Assembly (NCBI GenBank): GCA_017938645.1
Contig: JAGBBE010000067.1
Span: 1-52,716 of the forward strand
From: Clostridia bacterium
Lineage (GTDB): Bacteria > Bacillota_A > Clostridia > Christensenellales > Aristaeellaceae
Reading direction: 5' to 3'
Length of the DNA: 52,716 nt
The position numbers and the translations under genes were made by a program. Of this stretch, positions 23,467 through 33,244 are shown piece after piece (position 1 is the first letter of the stretch; every line of letters starts with the position of its first letter). Below the pieces are notes generated by a model. The model saw nothing but the letters and a program-made list of their open reading frames with translations. It searched no databases and was not told the origin of the DNA.

Positions 23467-24876
23467 GTGTCACTGTTTGAAAAGTTGTTTGGTGTGAAGG
23501 ATCATGAGGGAAAACGGATCGATCCCGGTGAAGTGAAGGATTTATATCGCAAGACCATTGCCATTGCATGGCCGAGCACGGTGGAAGGCGCGCTTTTGTC
23601 GATCATCGGGTCGGTGGATACAATGATGGTGGGTACGCTGGGGGCAGCGGCCATTGCGGCGGTAGGACTCACCAGTCAGCCGCGAATGATCATGCTGGTG
23701 CTGGCACAGGCATTGTGCGTGGGGACCACGGCGCTGTGCGCAAGGCGCAAGGGCGCGCATGACCAGCGCGGAGCCAATTCGTGCCTGAACCAGTCGCTGA
23801 CGATCATTTCGGTCATTGGCGTGCTGATGACGCTGATCGGCTATTTCGGCGCGGAGTGGCTGATGAAGCTGGGCGGTGCGAATGAGGATACGATGGCGCT
23901 GAGCGTAACGTATTTCCGGGTGATCAGCCTAGCGTTTTTGCCGCAGTGCTGGCAGCTGTGCATCTGCGCCGCGATGCGCGCCATCGGCAAAACAAGGGTG
24001 ACAATGACCACCAATATCACCGCCAACCTGATCAACGTCTGTCTGAACTACGTGCTCATCAACGGCAAGCTGGGCTTTCCGGCACTGGGCGTGAAGGGCG
24101 CGGCCATCGCCACGGCCTGCGGTACGATTGCGGCAAGTGCCATCTGCGTTGCCACAGTGCTGCGCAAGGGCGGCTATTATCATCTTGACCGCCCGCGCTT
24201 CGACCGTACCACCGTGGATGGCCTGACCAAGGTGGGCTCGAGCTCCATGGTCGAATCCGTGTGCCTGAGACTGGGATTTCTGCTGCTGGCAAGGCTCATC
24301 GCAGGCATCGGCACCAACGCCTTTGCGGCGTATCAGATCGTGTGTCAGGTAACGGGTCTGTCCTTTACGCTGGGCGACGGCGTGGCTACAGGCGGCACGT
24401 CGCTGGTGGGTCAGAGCCTTGGCGCAAAACGCAAGGATCTGGCGTATGCACATTCGCAGGTGGCATACCGCATGGGTATTGTGGTGTCGCTGGGACTGAT
24501 GCTGGTGATTCTGATCTTCGGCCGCTATATCGCACAGCTGTTCACCACGGATGAGGCCATCATCCACGGCGTTACGATTTCGCTGTATGTGGTCATTTTC
24601 TCCATGATTCCGCAGAACGGCCGCGTCATTTCCTCCGGCGCGCTGCGCGGCGCGGGCGACGTCAAGTTCGTCGCGGCCTGCGCCCTTCTGAGCGTGGCCA
24701 TTCTCCGCCCGGTGCTGACGTACCTGTTCTGCTATCCGGTTGCCAATCTGTTCCCCGGCTCGCAGATCGCGGTGATCGGCCCGTGGATTGCCTTCCTGCT
24801 GGATGCAGTCATCCGCGACCGGCTGCTGATGCGCAGACTGAAGCAGGGCAAATGGCTGGACATCAAATTGAGCTGA
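23467..24876 (+). CDS. MATE-family cation/drug antiporter
   Basis: A 469-residue transporter with about twelve helices. The pattern is MATE: TIAIAWPSTVEGALLSIIGSVDTMMVGTLG in the first half, AFAAYQIVCQVTGLSFTLGDGVATGGTSLVGQSLGAKR at the start of the second half. These proteins export cationic drugs or metabolites using a sodium or proton gradient. A GTG start at 23467 is chosen: AGAGAGGA lies upstream, the message starts near 23415, and the ATG at 23386 lies inside the promoter. The unit is monocistronic, with its own promoter and terminator. Confidence 0.92.
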   Translation: MSLFEKLFGVKDHEGKRIDPGEVKDLYRKTIAIAWPSTVEGALLSIIGSVDTMMVGTLGAAAIAAVGLTSQPRMIMLVLAQALCVGTTALCARRKGAHDQRGANSCLNQSLTIISVIGVLMTLIGYFGAEWLMKLGGANEDTMALSVTYFRVISLAFLPQCWQLCICAAMRAIGKTRVTMTTNITANLINVCLNYVLINGKLGFPALGVKGAAIATACGTIAASAICVATVLRKGGYYHLDRPRFDRTTVDGLTKVGSSSMVESVCLRLGFLLLARLIAGIGTNAFAAYQIVCQVTGLSFTLGDGVATGGTSLVGQSLGAKRKDLAYAHSQVAYRMGIVVSLGLMLVILIFGRYIAQLFTTDEAIIHGVTISLYVVIFSMIPQNGRVISSGALRGAGDVKFVAACALLSVAILRPVLTYLFCYPVANLFPGSQIAVIGPWIAFLLDAVIRDRLLMRRLKQGKWLDIKLS

Positions 24877-24890
24877 AAATGGAATTGTCG

Positions 24891-24918
24891 AAAAAGTCCG
24901 GCGAAAACCGGACTTTTT
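24891..24918 (+). terminator. terminator after the MATE gene
   Basis: Perfect 11-bp stem AAAAAGTCCGG/CCGGACTTTTT with loop CGAAAA; T-run follows. Confidence 0.85.
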
Positions 24919-25019
24919 CTTGTATGGATGTAAGATTGGAAGAAAAACAAGGGACTGGCCTTCGGAGGCTGGGTATGATAACATCAAGTCAAATAAAAGC
25001 GTTTTCAGGAGGAAGGAAT

Positions 25020-25490
25020 ATGAACCATGAATCTGTTGTGATCCGCTATATGCCACCTGTTTCGGAGGATCAGCTGTGGGATTTTTATGTCCGCAACGAT
25101 ATCTGCGAGGTGGGCTATGGCAGGGAAACGGCGGTTGTTCCGCTGAAATACCATCCGTATCTGGCTGCTGCATTTTGTGAGGACAAGCTGGTGGGCATCA
25201 TCCGCGCTACTTTTGACGGATTGAACGCAGATATCAGGGAGTTCTGTCTGGAATGTGAGCTGCAGGGAGAGAACCTGAAATATAACAACGGTTCGCTGAT
25301 CGAAAAGGACAGCTACGGCATTGCGCAGAAGATGGGCAAGCTTCTGATGGACGAACTGAGGAAGCTGGGCAACACCTTTACAACGGCCTATCTGGTGGAA
25401 GGCGTCGAGGAAGAAACATACAAATCAATCGGATTGAAGCATAACACCGGACACCTGGTTTTCTATCGGGATGAACGGCCCTATATCTGA
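25020..25490 (+). CDS. GNAT-like N-acetyltransferase
   Basis: A 156-residue protein resembling a GNAT acetyltransferase: YHPYLAAAFCEDKLVGIIRATFDG is a strand pair typical of the fold, then YGIAQKMGKLLMDELRKLGNTFTTAYLV in the acetyl-CoA-binding helix region (the Q-x-x-G-x-G/A loop is weak, QKMGKLL), then YKSIGLKHNTGHLVFYRDERPY. It is weakly conserved, so a degenerate or specialised member is possible. CAGGAGGAAGG precedes the ATG. Terminators lie on both sides, so it is probably monocistronic. Confidence 0.7.
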   Translation: MNHESVVIRYMPPVSEDQLWDFYVRNDICEVGYGRETAVVPLKYHPYLAAAFCEDKLVGIIRATFDGLNADIREFCLECELQGENLKYNNGSLIEKDSYGIAQKMGKLLMDELRKLGNTFTTAYLVEGVEEETYKSIGLKHNTGHLVFYRDERPYI

Positions 25491-25493
25491 CTC

Positions 25494-25533
25494 AAAAAAA
25501 GATCGCCTTCGAAAAAACGAAGACGATCTTTTT
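25494..25533. terminator. bidirectional terminator
   Basis: AAAAAGATCGCCTTCG/CGAAGACGATCTTTTT with one mismatch, loop AAAAAA; between the convergent GNAT and EamA genes. Confidence 0.85.
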
Positions 25534-25543
25534 GCGTTTGCCG

Positions 25544-25957
25544 TTAGAGAATCATCACCAGCGTACCTGCTGTAATCAGGAGGCATCCGATCAGCGATTT
25601 GGGCGTGAAATGCTCGCCAAGAAAAACAAAGGCCAGAATCAGCGTGAAAACCACGCTCAGCTTATCGACCGGAACCACCTTGGACGCCTCGCCCAGCTGC
25701 AGCGCGCGGTAATAGCACAGCCACGAAGCGCCCGTCGCAAGACCGGAGAGAATCAGAAACAGCCAGCTTTTCCGGCTGATTTCCGAAAGCCCGTTCTGGG
25801 CATTGGTGAGAAAAACCATACCCCAAGCCATCACAACAACAACCAGCGTTCGGATCGCGGTGGCCAGATTGGAATTGACCCCGTCGATGCCGATTTTGGC
25901 CAGAATGGAGGTGGATGCGGCGAAGATGGCGGACAAAAGCGCGAACACGAACCACAT
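25544..25957 (-). CDS. half-size EamA/DMT membrane transporter
   Basis: A 137-residue single EamA domain with four to five helices: MWFVFALLSAIFAASTSILAKIGIDGVNSNLATAIRT, then GLSEISRKSWLFLILSGLATGASWLCYYRALQLGEASKVVPVDKLSVVFTLILAFVFLGE. Members export metabolites or drugs. Most have two EamA repeats (about 300 residues), so this one must dimerise, as small DMT proteins do. The start at 25957 has GGAGG eight bases upstream. Confidence 0.88.
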   Translation of the reverse strand: MWFVFALLSAIFAASTSILAKIGIDGVNSNLATAIRTLVVVVMAWGMVFLTNAQNGLSEISRKSWLFLILSGLATGASWLCYYRALQLGEASKVVPVDKLSVVFTLILAFVFLGEHFTPKSLIGCLLITAGTLVMIL

Positions 25958-26017
25958 ATCGTTTTCCTCCGATGAATAAAAGCCCACAGCGCATGGCAGC
26001 GCTGTGAGCCTGATGGA

Positions 26018-26695
26018 TCAATACGCTTCCTTGGAGCTTCCTACGCCTTCGCAGATGGGACGGCAGCTGCCAAAGCCCACGCCCAGACGGTCGGCGCCCA
26101 TTTCCACGTACATTTTGGCGGTTTCAAAGTTGCGGATGCCGCCGGAGGGCTTCACCTTGATGCGGCCCTTGGCAGCATCCACCATGGCCTTGACGCTTTC
26201 CACGGTCGCGCCTTCGCCGTTGAAGCCGGTGGAGGTCTTCACGAAGTCCGCGCCGGCGGCGATGCACACTTCGGTGCCCTTGTAGATTTCCTCTACGTTC
26301 AGCTGGCTGGTTTCGAAGATGACCTTCACGCCGACGTTGTGGGCATGGGCTTCCTCAACCACAGCGCAGATTTCCTTTTCGACGGTCTCCCAGTCGCCGC
26401 TGCGGGCAGCGCCGTAGTTCATGACCATGTCGATTTCGTAAACGCCCTTCTGCGCATAGTCGCGGGCGGCAGCGCGCTTGACTTCGATGCCGCTGTAGCC
26501 GTAGGGGAAGTCCAGAACGCAGCTGACGAGGGTCTCGGTACCCTTGGTCATTTCCAGCGCGTAGTCGATGTCACAGCCGCGCACGCACACGGTCATGGCG
26601 CGCAGAGCGATGCATTCCTTGATGGCCGCTTCGACCTCGGCATGGGTCATGTCGGGCTTGAGAATGGCGGCGTCGAGATATCTTGCGATGTCCAT
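26018..26695 (-). CDS. deoC: deoxyribose-phosphate aldolase
   Basis: A 225-residue class I aldolase that splits 2-deoxyribose 5-phosphate to glyceraldehyde 3-phosphate and acetaldehyde in deoxynucleoside breakdown. Active residues are visible: Asp89 in EIDMVMNYG, Schiff-base Lys153 in DFVKTSTGF and Lys183 in KVKPSGGIR. Phosphate-site glycines follow in DRLGVGFGS. Normal length. AGGAGG lies 9 bases before the ATG at 26695 (an ATG at 26701 is only 3 away). It is divergent from the ACT-MBL gene, whose -35 box is only three bases from that of deoC. Nothing else for nucleoside salvage is next to it. Confidence 0.95.
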   Translation of the reverse strand: MDIARYLDAAILKPDMTHAEVEAAIKECIALRAMTVCVRGCDIDYALEMTKGTETLVSCVLDFPYGYSGIEVKRAAARDYAQKGVYEIDMVMNYGAARSGDWETVEKEICAVVEEAHAHNVGVKVIFETSQLNVEEIYKGTEVCIAAGADFVKTSTGFNGEGATVESVKAMVDAAKGRIKVKPSGGIRNFETAKMYVEMGADRLGVGFGSCRPICEGVGSSKEAY

Positions 26696-26731
26696 ATTCA
26701 TAAACCTCCTGTATTCGCAGTAAGTGCCTTT

Positions 26732-26760
26732 ATTATACTCCAGCTTTTTGCATCTGTCCA
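26732..26760 (-). promoter_or_regulatory. promoter of deoC
   Basis: Minus strand: TGGACA (26755-26760), 17-bp spacer, TATAAT (26732-26737). Confidence 0.8.
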
Positions 26761-26763
26761 CCA

Positions 26764-26792
26764 TTGCGTACAGGCGGCGGGCGGTGTATACT
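26764..26792 (+). promoter_or_regulatory. promoter of the ACT-MBL gene
   Basis: TTGCGT (26764-26769), 17-bp spacer, TATACT (26787-26792). The -35 box is back to back with that of deoC, three bases between them. Confidence 0.75.
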
Positions 26793-26813
26793 GTGCACGA
26801 GGAGATGACCCCA

Positions 26814-28253
26814 ATGAAAAAGACCTACGTTACCACCATGCCCGACCATATCGGCGCATTTCTCAAAGCTAGCCGCTGCTTTGCGCAGCTGGGCGTGAAT
26901 ATCACCCGTGTGAGCTATAACAAGGCTGTTGATTCGCATACGCTGTTCATCGATGCGGAAGGCACGCGGGAGCAGCTGGAGCGCGCAGATGAAATGCTTA
27001 CCGAAATCGGCTACCTGCGTTCGCCTGCCGCAGACAAAAGCGTGATTCTGCTGGAGTTCCGCCTGCGCGACGTACCGGGCGCGGTGACGGATATCCTGAC
27101 GCTGATCGACGAATTCCGCTTCAATATTTCCTATATCAGCTCGCAGGAAAACGGCTCGGATCACCAGCTGTTCAAAATGGGCCTGTTTGTGGATGATCCG
27201 GCGAAGATTGCGCAGTTCATGGCGCGCGCAGAAAAGATCTGCCCGGTGCGTCCTATCGACTATAACCGTGCCGACAAGGTCTATGACAACAGCATTTTCT
27301 ATCAGTCGTTCGTATCCTCCCTCGCCGGAGCCATGGACGTGACCGATGAAAAGCGTGAGGAGCTGCTGGTCAATACCAACCTCGCCATGCAGACGCTCGA
27401 TGAACGCGGACTGTCGCCGTACCGCACGTTTGACTCCATCAGCCGCTTTGCAGAACTGCTCTCCGTGTGCCGCGGCGACGCATTCCAGCCGCGAGTGACG
27501 CGCCATCAGGTCACGGAAAACACGGAAATTACCCTCATTGAACCGCCCTGCGGCAGCAATACCGCCATCCTGCGCCACGGAGAGGAGACTCTCTTCATCG
27601 ACAGCGGATACGCCTGCTATCAGCCGGAGATGCTTCGTCTCCTGCGCCAGCTCCTGCCGGACTGGGACGCGATGCACAAACGCATTCTCATCACCCACGC
27701 CGACGTGGATCACTGCGGATTGCTTCCCTTGTTTGATGAAATCATCGCCAGCCGCAAAAGCGCCGAATGCCTGCGGCTGGAATACGAGGGCGGGGACGGC
27801 TTCCGCGAGCAGAACGCCCTGCACAAGCCCTATATCCGCATCTGCAAGGTTCTGACCGGCTATGGCAAGGCCGATCCGGCCAAAGTCACCGTGCCGTGGA
27901 ACGATCCCGGCGAACAGACCGAAGCCCTGCGCCAGATCGGCTTTTTCGACTTCGCCGACCTCCACTTCGAGGTCTATGAGGGCAAGGGCGGACATCTGCC
28001 GGGCGAAATCGTCCTGATCGATTACCGCCATCACGTCGTCTTCACCGGCGACGTCTACGTCAACCTCAAAGGCATGACCGCTGAGCAGGCCCGCTACAAC
28101 CAGTACGCACCCATCCTTATGACCAGCGTCGACACCGATCCCGCACTCTGCGCTGACGAACGCCGCGCGGTCATGCAGCGCCTCGGCGCAGGCGCGTGGA
28201 AAATCTTCGGAGCCCACGGCTGCATGAAGGAGTACGAGCTGAAGGTGCTGTAG
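26814..28253 (+). CDS. ACT-ACT-metallo-beta-lactamase fusion protein
   Basis: A 479-residue protein joining two ACT-like sensor domains to a metallo-beta-lactamase-fold hydrolase. First ACT: about 1-70 (TTMPDHIGAFLKASRCFAQLGVNITRVSYNKA). Second: about 75-150 (LLEFRLRDVPGAVTDILTLIDEFRFNISYISS). A linker covers 155-240. The MBL part is about 240-479: HADVDH (295-300) carries zinc ligands, LFIDSGYA and VVFTGDVYVN supply later ligands, FGAHG lies at the end. ACT domains bind amino acids, so the hydrolase may be allosterically controlled. A GAGGAGA site precedes the ATG at 26814. Substrate unknown. The two folds are sure; the fusion seems rare to me. Confidence 0.85.
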   Translation: MKKTYVTTMPDHIGAFLKASRCFAQLGVNITRVSYNKAVDSHTLFIDAEGTREQLERADEMLTEIGYLRSPAADKSVILLEFRLRDVPGAVTDILTLIDEFRFNISYISSQENGSDHQLFKMGLFVDDPAKIAQFMARAEKICPVRPIDYNRADKVYDNSIFYQSFVSSLAGAMDVTDEKREELLVNTNLAMQTLDERGLSPYRTFDSISRFAELLSVCRGDAFQPRVTRHQVTENTEITLIEPPCGSNTAILRHGEETLFIDSGYACYQPEMLRLLRQLLPDWDAMHKRILITHADVDHCGLLPLFDEIIASRKSAECLRLEYEGGDGFREQNALHKPYIRICKVLTGYGKADPAKVTVPWNDPGEQTEALRQIGFFDFADLHFEVYEGKGGHLPGEIVLIDYRHHVVFTGDVYVNLKGMTAEQARYNQYAPILMTSVDTDPALCADERRAVMQRLGAGAWKIFGAHGCMKEYELKVL

Positions 28254-28269
28254 TGGACGATGGGGGACG

Positions 28270-28318
28270 CAAGGAGGCGCCGCCTCCTTGACCTCCGCCA
28301 AAGGGCTTTGCCCTTTGG
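28270..28318. repeat. two tandem intergenic hairpins
   Basis: CAAGGAGGCG/CGCCTCCTTG (28270-28290) and CCAAAGGG/CCCTTTGG (28298-28318), both perfect. No U-tract follows. They sit after the ACT-MBL stop and resemble the GC-rich double hairpins scattered between genes in some Clostridia. Confidence 0.6.
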
Positions 28319-28347
28319 AATCCCGCTTTGGTTGGTAAACTATATTT

Positions 28348-28391
28348 AAAAAAGCAGCGTTTCCTCGTTGAAAGAGGGAACGCTGCTTTTT
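28348..28391. terminator. bidirectional terminator between ACT-MBL and guaB
   Basis: AAAAAGCAGCGTTTCCTC/GAGGGAACGCTGCTTTTT, 18-bp stem with one G-U, loop GTTGAAA; T-runs on both strands. Confidence 0.9.
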
Positions 28392-28412
28392 GTATATCCA
28401 GGCGCAGTGCGC

Positions 28413-29941
<1,529 letters not shown>

Positions 29942-30044
29942 ACAAAAAAGACAGGAATATTTACAAAATTTCTGTATACATTCCACAGGCTTTCTGTTAT
30001 CATTTCCTCATGCGTAAAATTTATGCTTCAGGAGGTTCTATATA

Positions 30045-31268
30045 ATGAAAAAATCCATTTTGAGAAGCTATGCAAAGCTCATTGCCAGAACCGGCGTCAA
30101 TATTGAAAAGGGACAGGAGGTCATGATCCTCTCCGCGCTGGATCAGCCCGAGTTTGTCAAAATCCTCGTGGAGGAGTGTTATCGTGCGGGCGCTTCCAAG
30201 GTGATCGTGGACTGGGAGTATCAGCCCCTTGAAAAGCTGCATGTGCGCCATCAGAGCGTCAAGACTCTCTCCCATGTGGAAAAGTGGGAGGAGGAAAAGT
30301 TCCAGCATTACATCGATGCGCTGCCCTGCCGCATCTATCTGGACAGCGAAGATCCTGACGGCCTCAAGGGCGTCAACAGCGCCAAGATGGCCAAGGGCCG
30401 TCAGGGCCGCTACAAGGTGCTCAAGCCCTACCGCGATCAGCTGGAGGGCAAGTATCAGTGGTGCATCGCCGCCGTGCCCGGCAGGGCGTGGGCCAAAAAG
30501 GTGTTCCCGGAGCTCTCTCCCGCCCGTGCGGTGGAAAAGCTGTGGGAGGTGATTCTCAGCTGCTCCCGCGTGACCGACGATCCCATGCAGGCATGGAAGG
30601 AACACAACGAGGATCTGGAGAAGCGCTGCCGGTACCTCAATGATCTGGGGATCCGCGAGCTGCGCTACCGCGCCAGAAACGGCACTGATTTTACCGTCGG
30701 CATGATTCCCGAGGCCGTGTGGCGCGGCGGCGGAGAAACCAGCCTGACCGGACATTTCTTCAACCCCAACATTCCCTCCGAGGAAGTGTTCATTTCGCCC
30801 ATGCGAGGCAAGGCCGAAGGCATCGTATACGCCTCCATGCCGCTTTCCTACGAGGGACAGCTGATCGAAAACTTCTCCGTGCGCTTTGAATGCGGCAAGG
30901 TGGTCGAGGTCAAGGCGGAAAAGGGCGAGGAGCTCCTCAGGCAGATGGTCGGCATGGACGAGGGCGCGGCCTATCTGGGCGAGTGCGCGCTGGTGCCCTA
31001 TGACAGCCCCATCCGCAACTCCGGCATCCTCTTCTACAACACTCTCTTTGACGAAAATGCCGCCTGCCATCTGGCGCTGGGACGCGGATTTATTGACAGC
31101 ATCGACAACTACGATCAGCATTCGCTCGAGGAGTGCCATGCGATGGGTATCAACGAGAGCATGATTCACGTCGATTTCATGATCGGCACTGCGGATATGG
31201 AAATTGACGCCATCGGAAGTGACGGCAGCGTGACGCCTGTGTTCCGCAACGGCAACTGGGCGTTCTGA
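30045..31268 (+). CDS. M29-family metallo-aminopeptidase
   Basis: A 407-residue aminopeptidase of peptidase family M29 (AmpS/AmpT/PepS type), a cytoplasmic dimer that removes N-terminal residues using two metal ions. Visible ligands: Glu in FNPNIPSEEVFISP, Glu in YLGECALVPYDSPI, His in DENAACHLALG, and His/Asp in MIHVDFMIGTADMEI. Length is normal (about 400-415). AGGAGG precedes the ATG. No promoter is strong enough to call. Transcribed toward a GNAT gene with its own promoter. Confidence 0.92.
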   Translation: MKKSILRSYAKLIARTGVNIEKGQEVMILSALDQPEFVKILVEECYRAGASKVIVDWEYQPLEKLHVRHQSVKTLSHVEKWEEEKFQHYIDALPCRIYLDSEDPDGLKGVNSAKMAKGRQGRYKVLKPYRDQLEGKYQWCIAAVPGRAWAKKVFPELSPARAVEKLWEVILSCSRVTDDPMQAWKEHNEDLEKRCRYLNDLGIRELRYRARNGTDFTVGMIPEAVWRGGGETSLTGHFFNPNIPSEEVFISPMRGKAEGIVYASMPLSYEGQLIENFSVRFECGKVVEVKAEKGEELLRQMVGMDEGAAYLGECALVPYDSPIRNSGILFYNTLFDENAACHLALGRGFIDSIDNYDQHSLEECHAMGINESMIHVDFMIGTADMEIDAIGSDGSVTPVFRNGNWAF

Positions 31269-31279
31269 TGTGACGGTGC

Positions 31280-31309
31280 TTGACAGGGATTCTGCGTATC
31301 TGTTATAAT
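31280..31309 (+). promoter_or_regulatory. promoter of the GNAT/membrane-protein operon
   Basis: TTGACA (31280-31285), 18-bp spacer, TATAAT (31304-31309), close to consensus. Confidence 0.85.
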
Positions 31310-31330
31310 CAAACAGTCTATCATTGTTTC

Positions 31331-31359
31331 AAACTGCTGCTGGATTTTTGCGGCGGTTT
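31331..31359 (+). other. leader hairpin before the GNAT gene
   Basis: AAACTGCTGC/GCGGCGGTTT, ten pairs with two G-U, loop of 9. It lies between the transcription start and the GNAT start. There is no U-tract after it. Confidence 0.4.
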
Positions 31360-31383
31360 CCAACGGAATTCCGAGGTGCTCCA

Positions 31384-31917
31384 ATGATCGAGGGTAACAA
31401 GGTGTGTCTTCGTCCCATCGCTTCCAGCGATACGGACAATATTGTCAAGTGGCGCAACAGCCCTCTGGTGCGGCCTTTTTTCATCGATCATACTCCGCTG
31501 ACCCGCGAGATCCATGAAAACTGGCTGATGACCCGCGTTTTCACCGGAAATACGGCGCAGTTTATCATCGTGTCCAAGGAGGATGAGTGCGATATCGGCA
31601 CCGTCTATCTGCGTGATATCGACAAGATTCACCGCAATGCTGAGTTCGGCATCTACATCGGCGATCCGGATCATCGTCAGAAGGGTATGGGCAATGAGGC
31701 TGCCACGCTCATCTGCCGCTATGGCTTTGAAGAACTGGGTCTGCATCGTATTTTCCTGCGCGTGCTGTCCTCCAATGCGCTGGCTATCCACTGCTACGAG
31801 CGCATCGGCTTCCAGATGGAAGGTACATTCCGCCAGCATGCCTTCAATGGCGAGCGCTTCTGCGACATCTCCTTTATGGGCTATCTGAATCCTGCATCTG
31901 CCGGGGAGAAAGAATAA
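31384..31917 (+). CDS. GNAT acetyltransferase (RimJ/RimL-like)
   Basis: A 177-residue GNAT of the RimJ/RimL/SpeG type. VCLRPIASSDTDNIVKWRNSPLVRPFF is the usual opening. GIYIGDPDHRQKGMGNEAATLICRYGFEELGLHRIFLRVLSSNALAIHCYERIGFQMEGTFRQHAF holds the acetyl-CoA-binding R-Q-K-G-M-G loop and the C-terminal signature. Members acetylate ribosomal proteins, nucleotide-sugars or polyamines; here the target is unknown. GAGGTG precedes the ATG. It is separated from the membrane protein gene by 3 bases, so the two form an operon. Confidence 0.92.
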   Translation: MIEGNKVCLRPIASSDTDNIVKWRNSPLVRPFFIDHTPLTREIHENWLMTRVFTGNTAQFIIVSKEDECDIGTVYLRDIDKIHRNAEFGIYIGDPDHRQKGMGNEAATLICRYGFEELGLHRIFLRVLSSNALAIHCYERIGFQMEGTFRQHAFNGERFCDISFMGYLNPASAGEKE

Positions 31918-31920
31918 ACC

Positions 31921-33081
31921 ATGACTCGTCATAACGCTTTCAAATGGACAGCCTGCCTTCTTCTGGCAGCGCTGTCCTTTGCGGTCTTTTACAGTATTTG
32001 TGCAAGTCCTTCCAGCGATCTGAGCATTCATGCCACTTGGGCAGCAGAAGGCCGTTTTCTTGATCCGCTCAGCTTTGTGCGCCATCATGCGCATCCGCTG
32101 TGGCATTTCTTTGTCAACCCGCTGCACCGGCTGGGCGTTGAACTGCATGCAGCTGCTTCGCTGGTAACGGCGTGTTTCAAGGTGCTGGAATTTCTGACCG
32201 TCTGCTGGCTATGCCGCATCATCACCGGCAGTGAGATTCAGGAATGGAAAAGGACGCTGTGTTCGCTGGCCGTGGTGCTGTGCGGACCGGTCTGCCTGCC
32301 GTGGTATAATCCCACCGTGTTTACAGGGCCGGGAACGCCCAATACATGGCACAGCCCCACACAGATCCTGACGCTCTCCTTTGCGCTGGTGTGCATTGTT
32401 CTGACTGTGCGCAGCTGGGAGCGCTGCCGGAAGGATGGCGCGGATAAGGCCTTCACGCCGCTGCAATGGCTGGTGCTGGCCGGGCTTCTGGCGCTGAATG
32501 CGCTGGCCAAGCCGGTGTTCCTGCAGGCCTTCCTGCCCGCCGCCGCTCTGTACTTCCTGATTCTGTGGATTCGAAATCCTGAGCATACGCGGTACTTCTG
32601 GAAGCTTATCGGCGCATATCTGCCGTGCGTGGGCGTGATTCTTTTGCAGTTTGTGTTCTACTTCCTGCATCCGACCGACCGCACGGGCATGACGGTTGCC
32701 TTCAACTGGGCAAACATCCGGGATACCTTCGTCTGCCTTGCGCTGATGCAGGCCTTCCCGCTGTATGTGCTCCTGACCAGCCGCGAAAAGAAGCGCGACA
32801 CGCTGACGGATCTGATTCTCTGGGCAAACGCCGCAGCATTCCTGGAGCAGATGTTCCTGTGTGAAACCGGACGCCGCGCTGCCGATGGCAACTTCGCGTG
32901 GGCGTTCATGGCGACGTCGCTTTTGATGTGGGCGCTGACGCTGCCGCGCTTCCTGCGTGAGACGCAGGAAAACAGAGAACGCAGACTCCGCAATGCTGCC
33001 GGCTGGGCGCTGGCTGCGTACCACATTGGTTCGGGCGTTTACTACATTATCTACCTGCTCCAAACCGGAGCGACCATGTAA
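31921..33081 (+). CDS. polytopic membrane protein of unknown function
   Basis: A 386-residue protein with about nine hydrophobic helices. A long first periplasm-facing loop (ASPSSDLSIHATWAAEGRFLDPLSFVRHHAHPLWHFFVNPLHRLG) separates helix 1 from the rest, and a second loop (YNPTVFTGPGTPNTWHSPTQILTLSFALV) carries conserved-looking polar residues. This layout resembles GT-C-type lipid-linked glycosyltransferases, but no D-x-D-type motif is clear. It is coupled to the GNAT gene. A glycan-modifying pair is a guess only. Confidence 0.75.
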   Translation: MTRHNAFKWTACLLLAALSFAVFYSICASPSSDLSIHATWAAEGRFLDPLSFVRHHAHPLWHFFVNPLHRLGVELHAAASLVTACFKVLEFLTVCWLCRIITGSEIQEWKRTLCSLAVVLCGPVCLPWYNPTVFTGPGTPNTWHSPTQILTLSFALVCIVLTVRSWERCRKDGADKAFTPLQWLVLAGLLALNALAKPVFLQAFLPAAALYFLILWIRNPEHTRYFWKLIGAYLPCVGVILLQFVFYFLHPTDRTGMTVAFNWANIRDTFVCLALMQAFPLYVLLTSREKKRDTLTDLILWANAAAFLEQMFLCETGRRAADGNFAWAFMATSLLMWALTLPRFLRETQENRERRLRNAAGWALAAYHIGSGVYYIIYLLQTGATM

Positions 33082-33089
33082 AACATTTC

Positions 33090-33117
33090 AAAGAGAGGCG
33101 AAAGCTTCTCTTTTTTT
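33090..33117 (+). terminator. terminator after the GNAT/membrane operon
   Basis: AAGAGAGGC/GCTTCTCTT with one G-U, loop GAAA, then seven T. Confidence 0.85.
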
Positions 33118-33158
33118 GTGCCATCAGGTCGGTTTTTGGGCAGCCTCAAGACTGCGCC

Positions 33159-33188
33159 TTGACAGCCTTTTTGTGGACGTAGTAAAAT
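33159..33188 (+). promoter_or_regulatory. promoter of prfC
   Basis: TTGACA (33159-33164), 18-bp spacer, TAAAAT (33183-33188). Confidence 0.78.
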
Positions 33189-33244
33189 AAGATGTTGTAC
33201 TATGTTTTATTTCGGATTTCGAGGAAGAGAGGGAACCCAACCCC

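Noticed and set aside
29942..30044. Promoter for the M29 aminopeptidase
   Set aside because: TATACA and TATCAT at 17-bp spacing were considered but the -35 is too poor to call.
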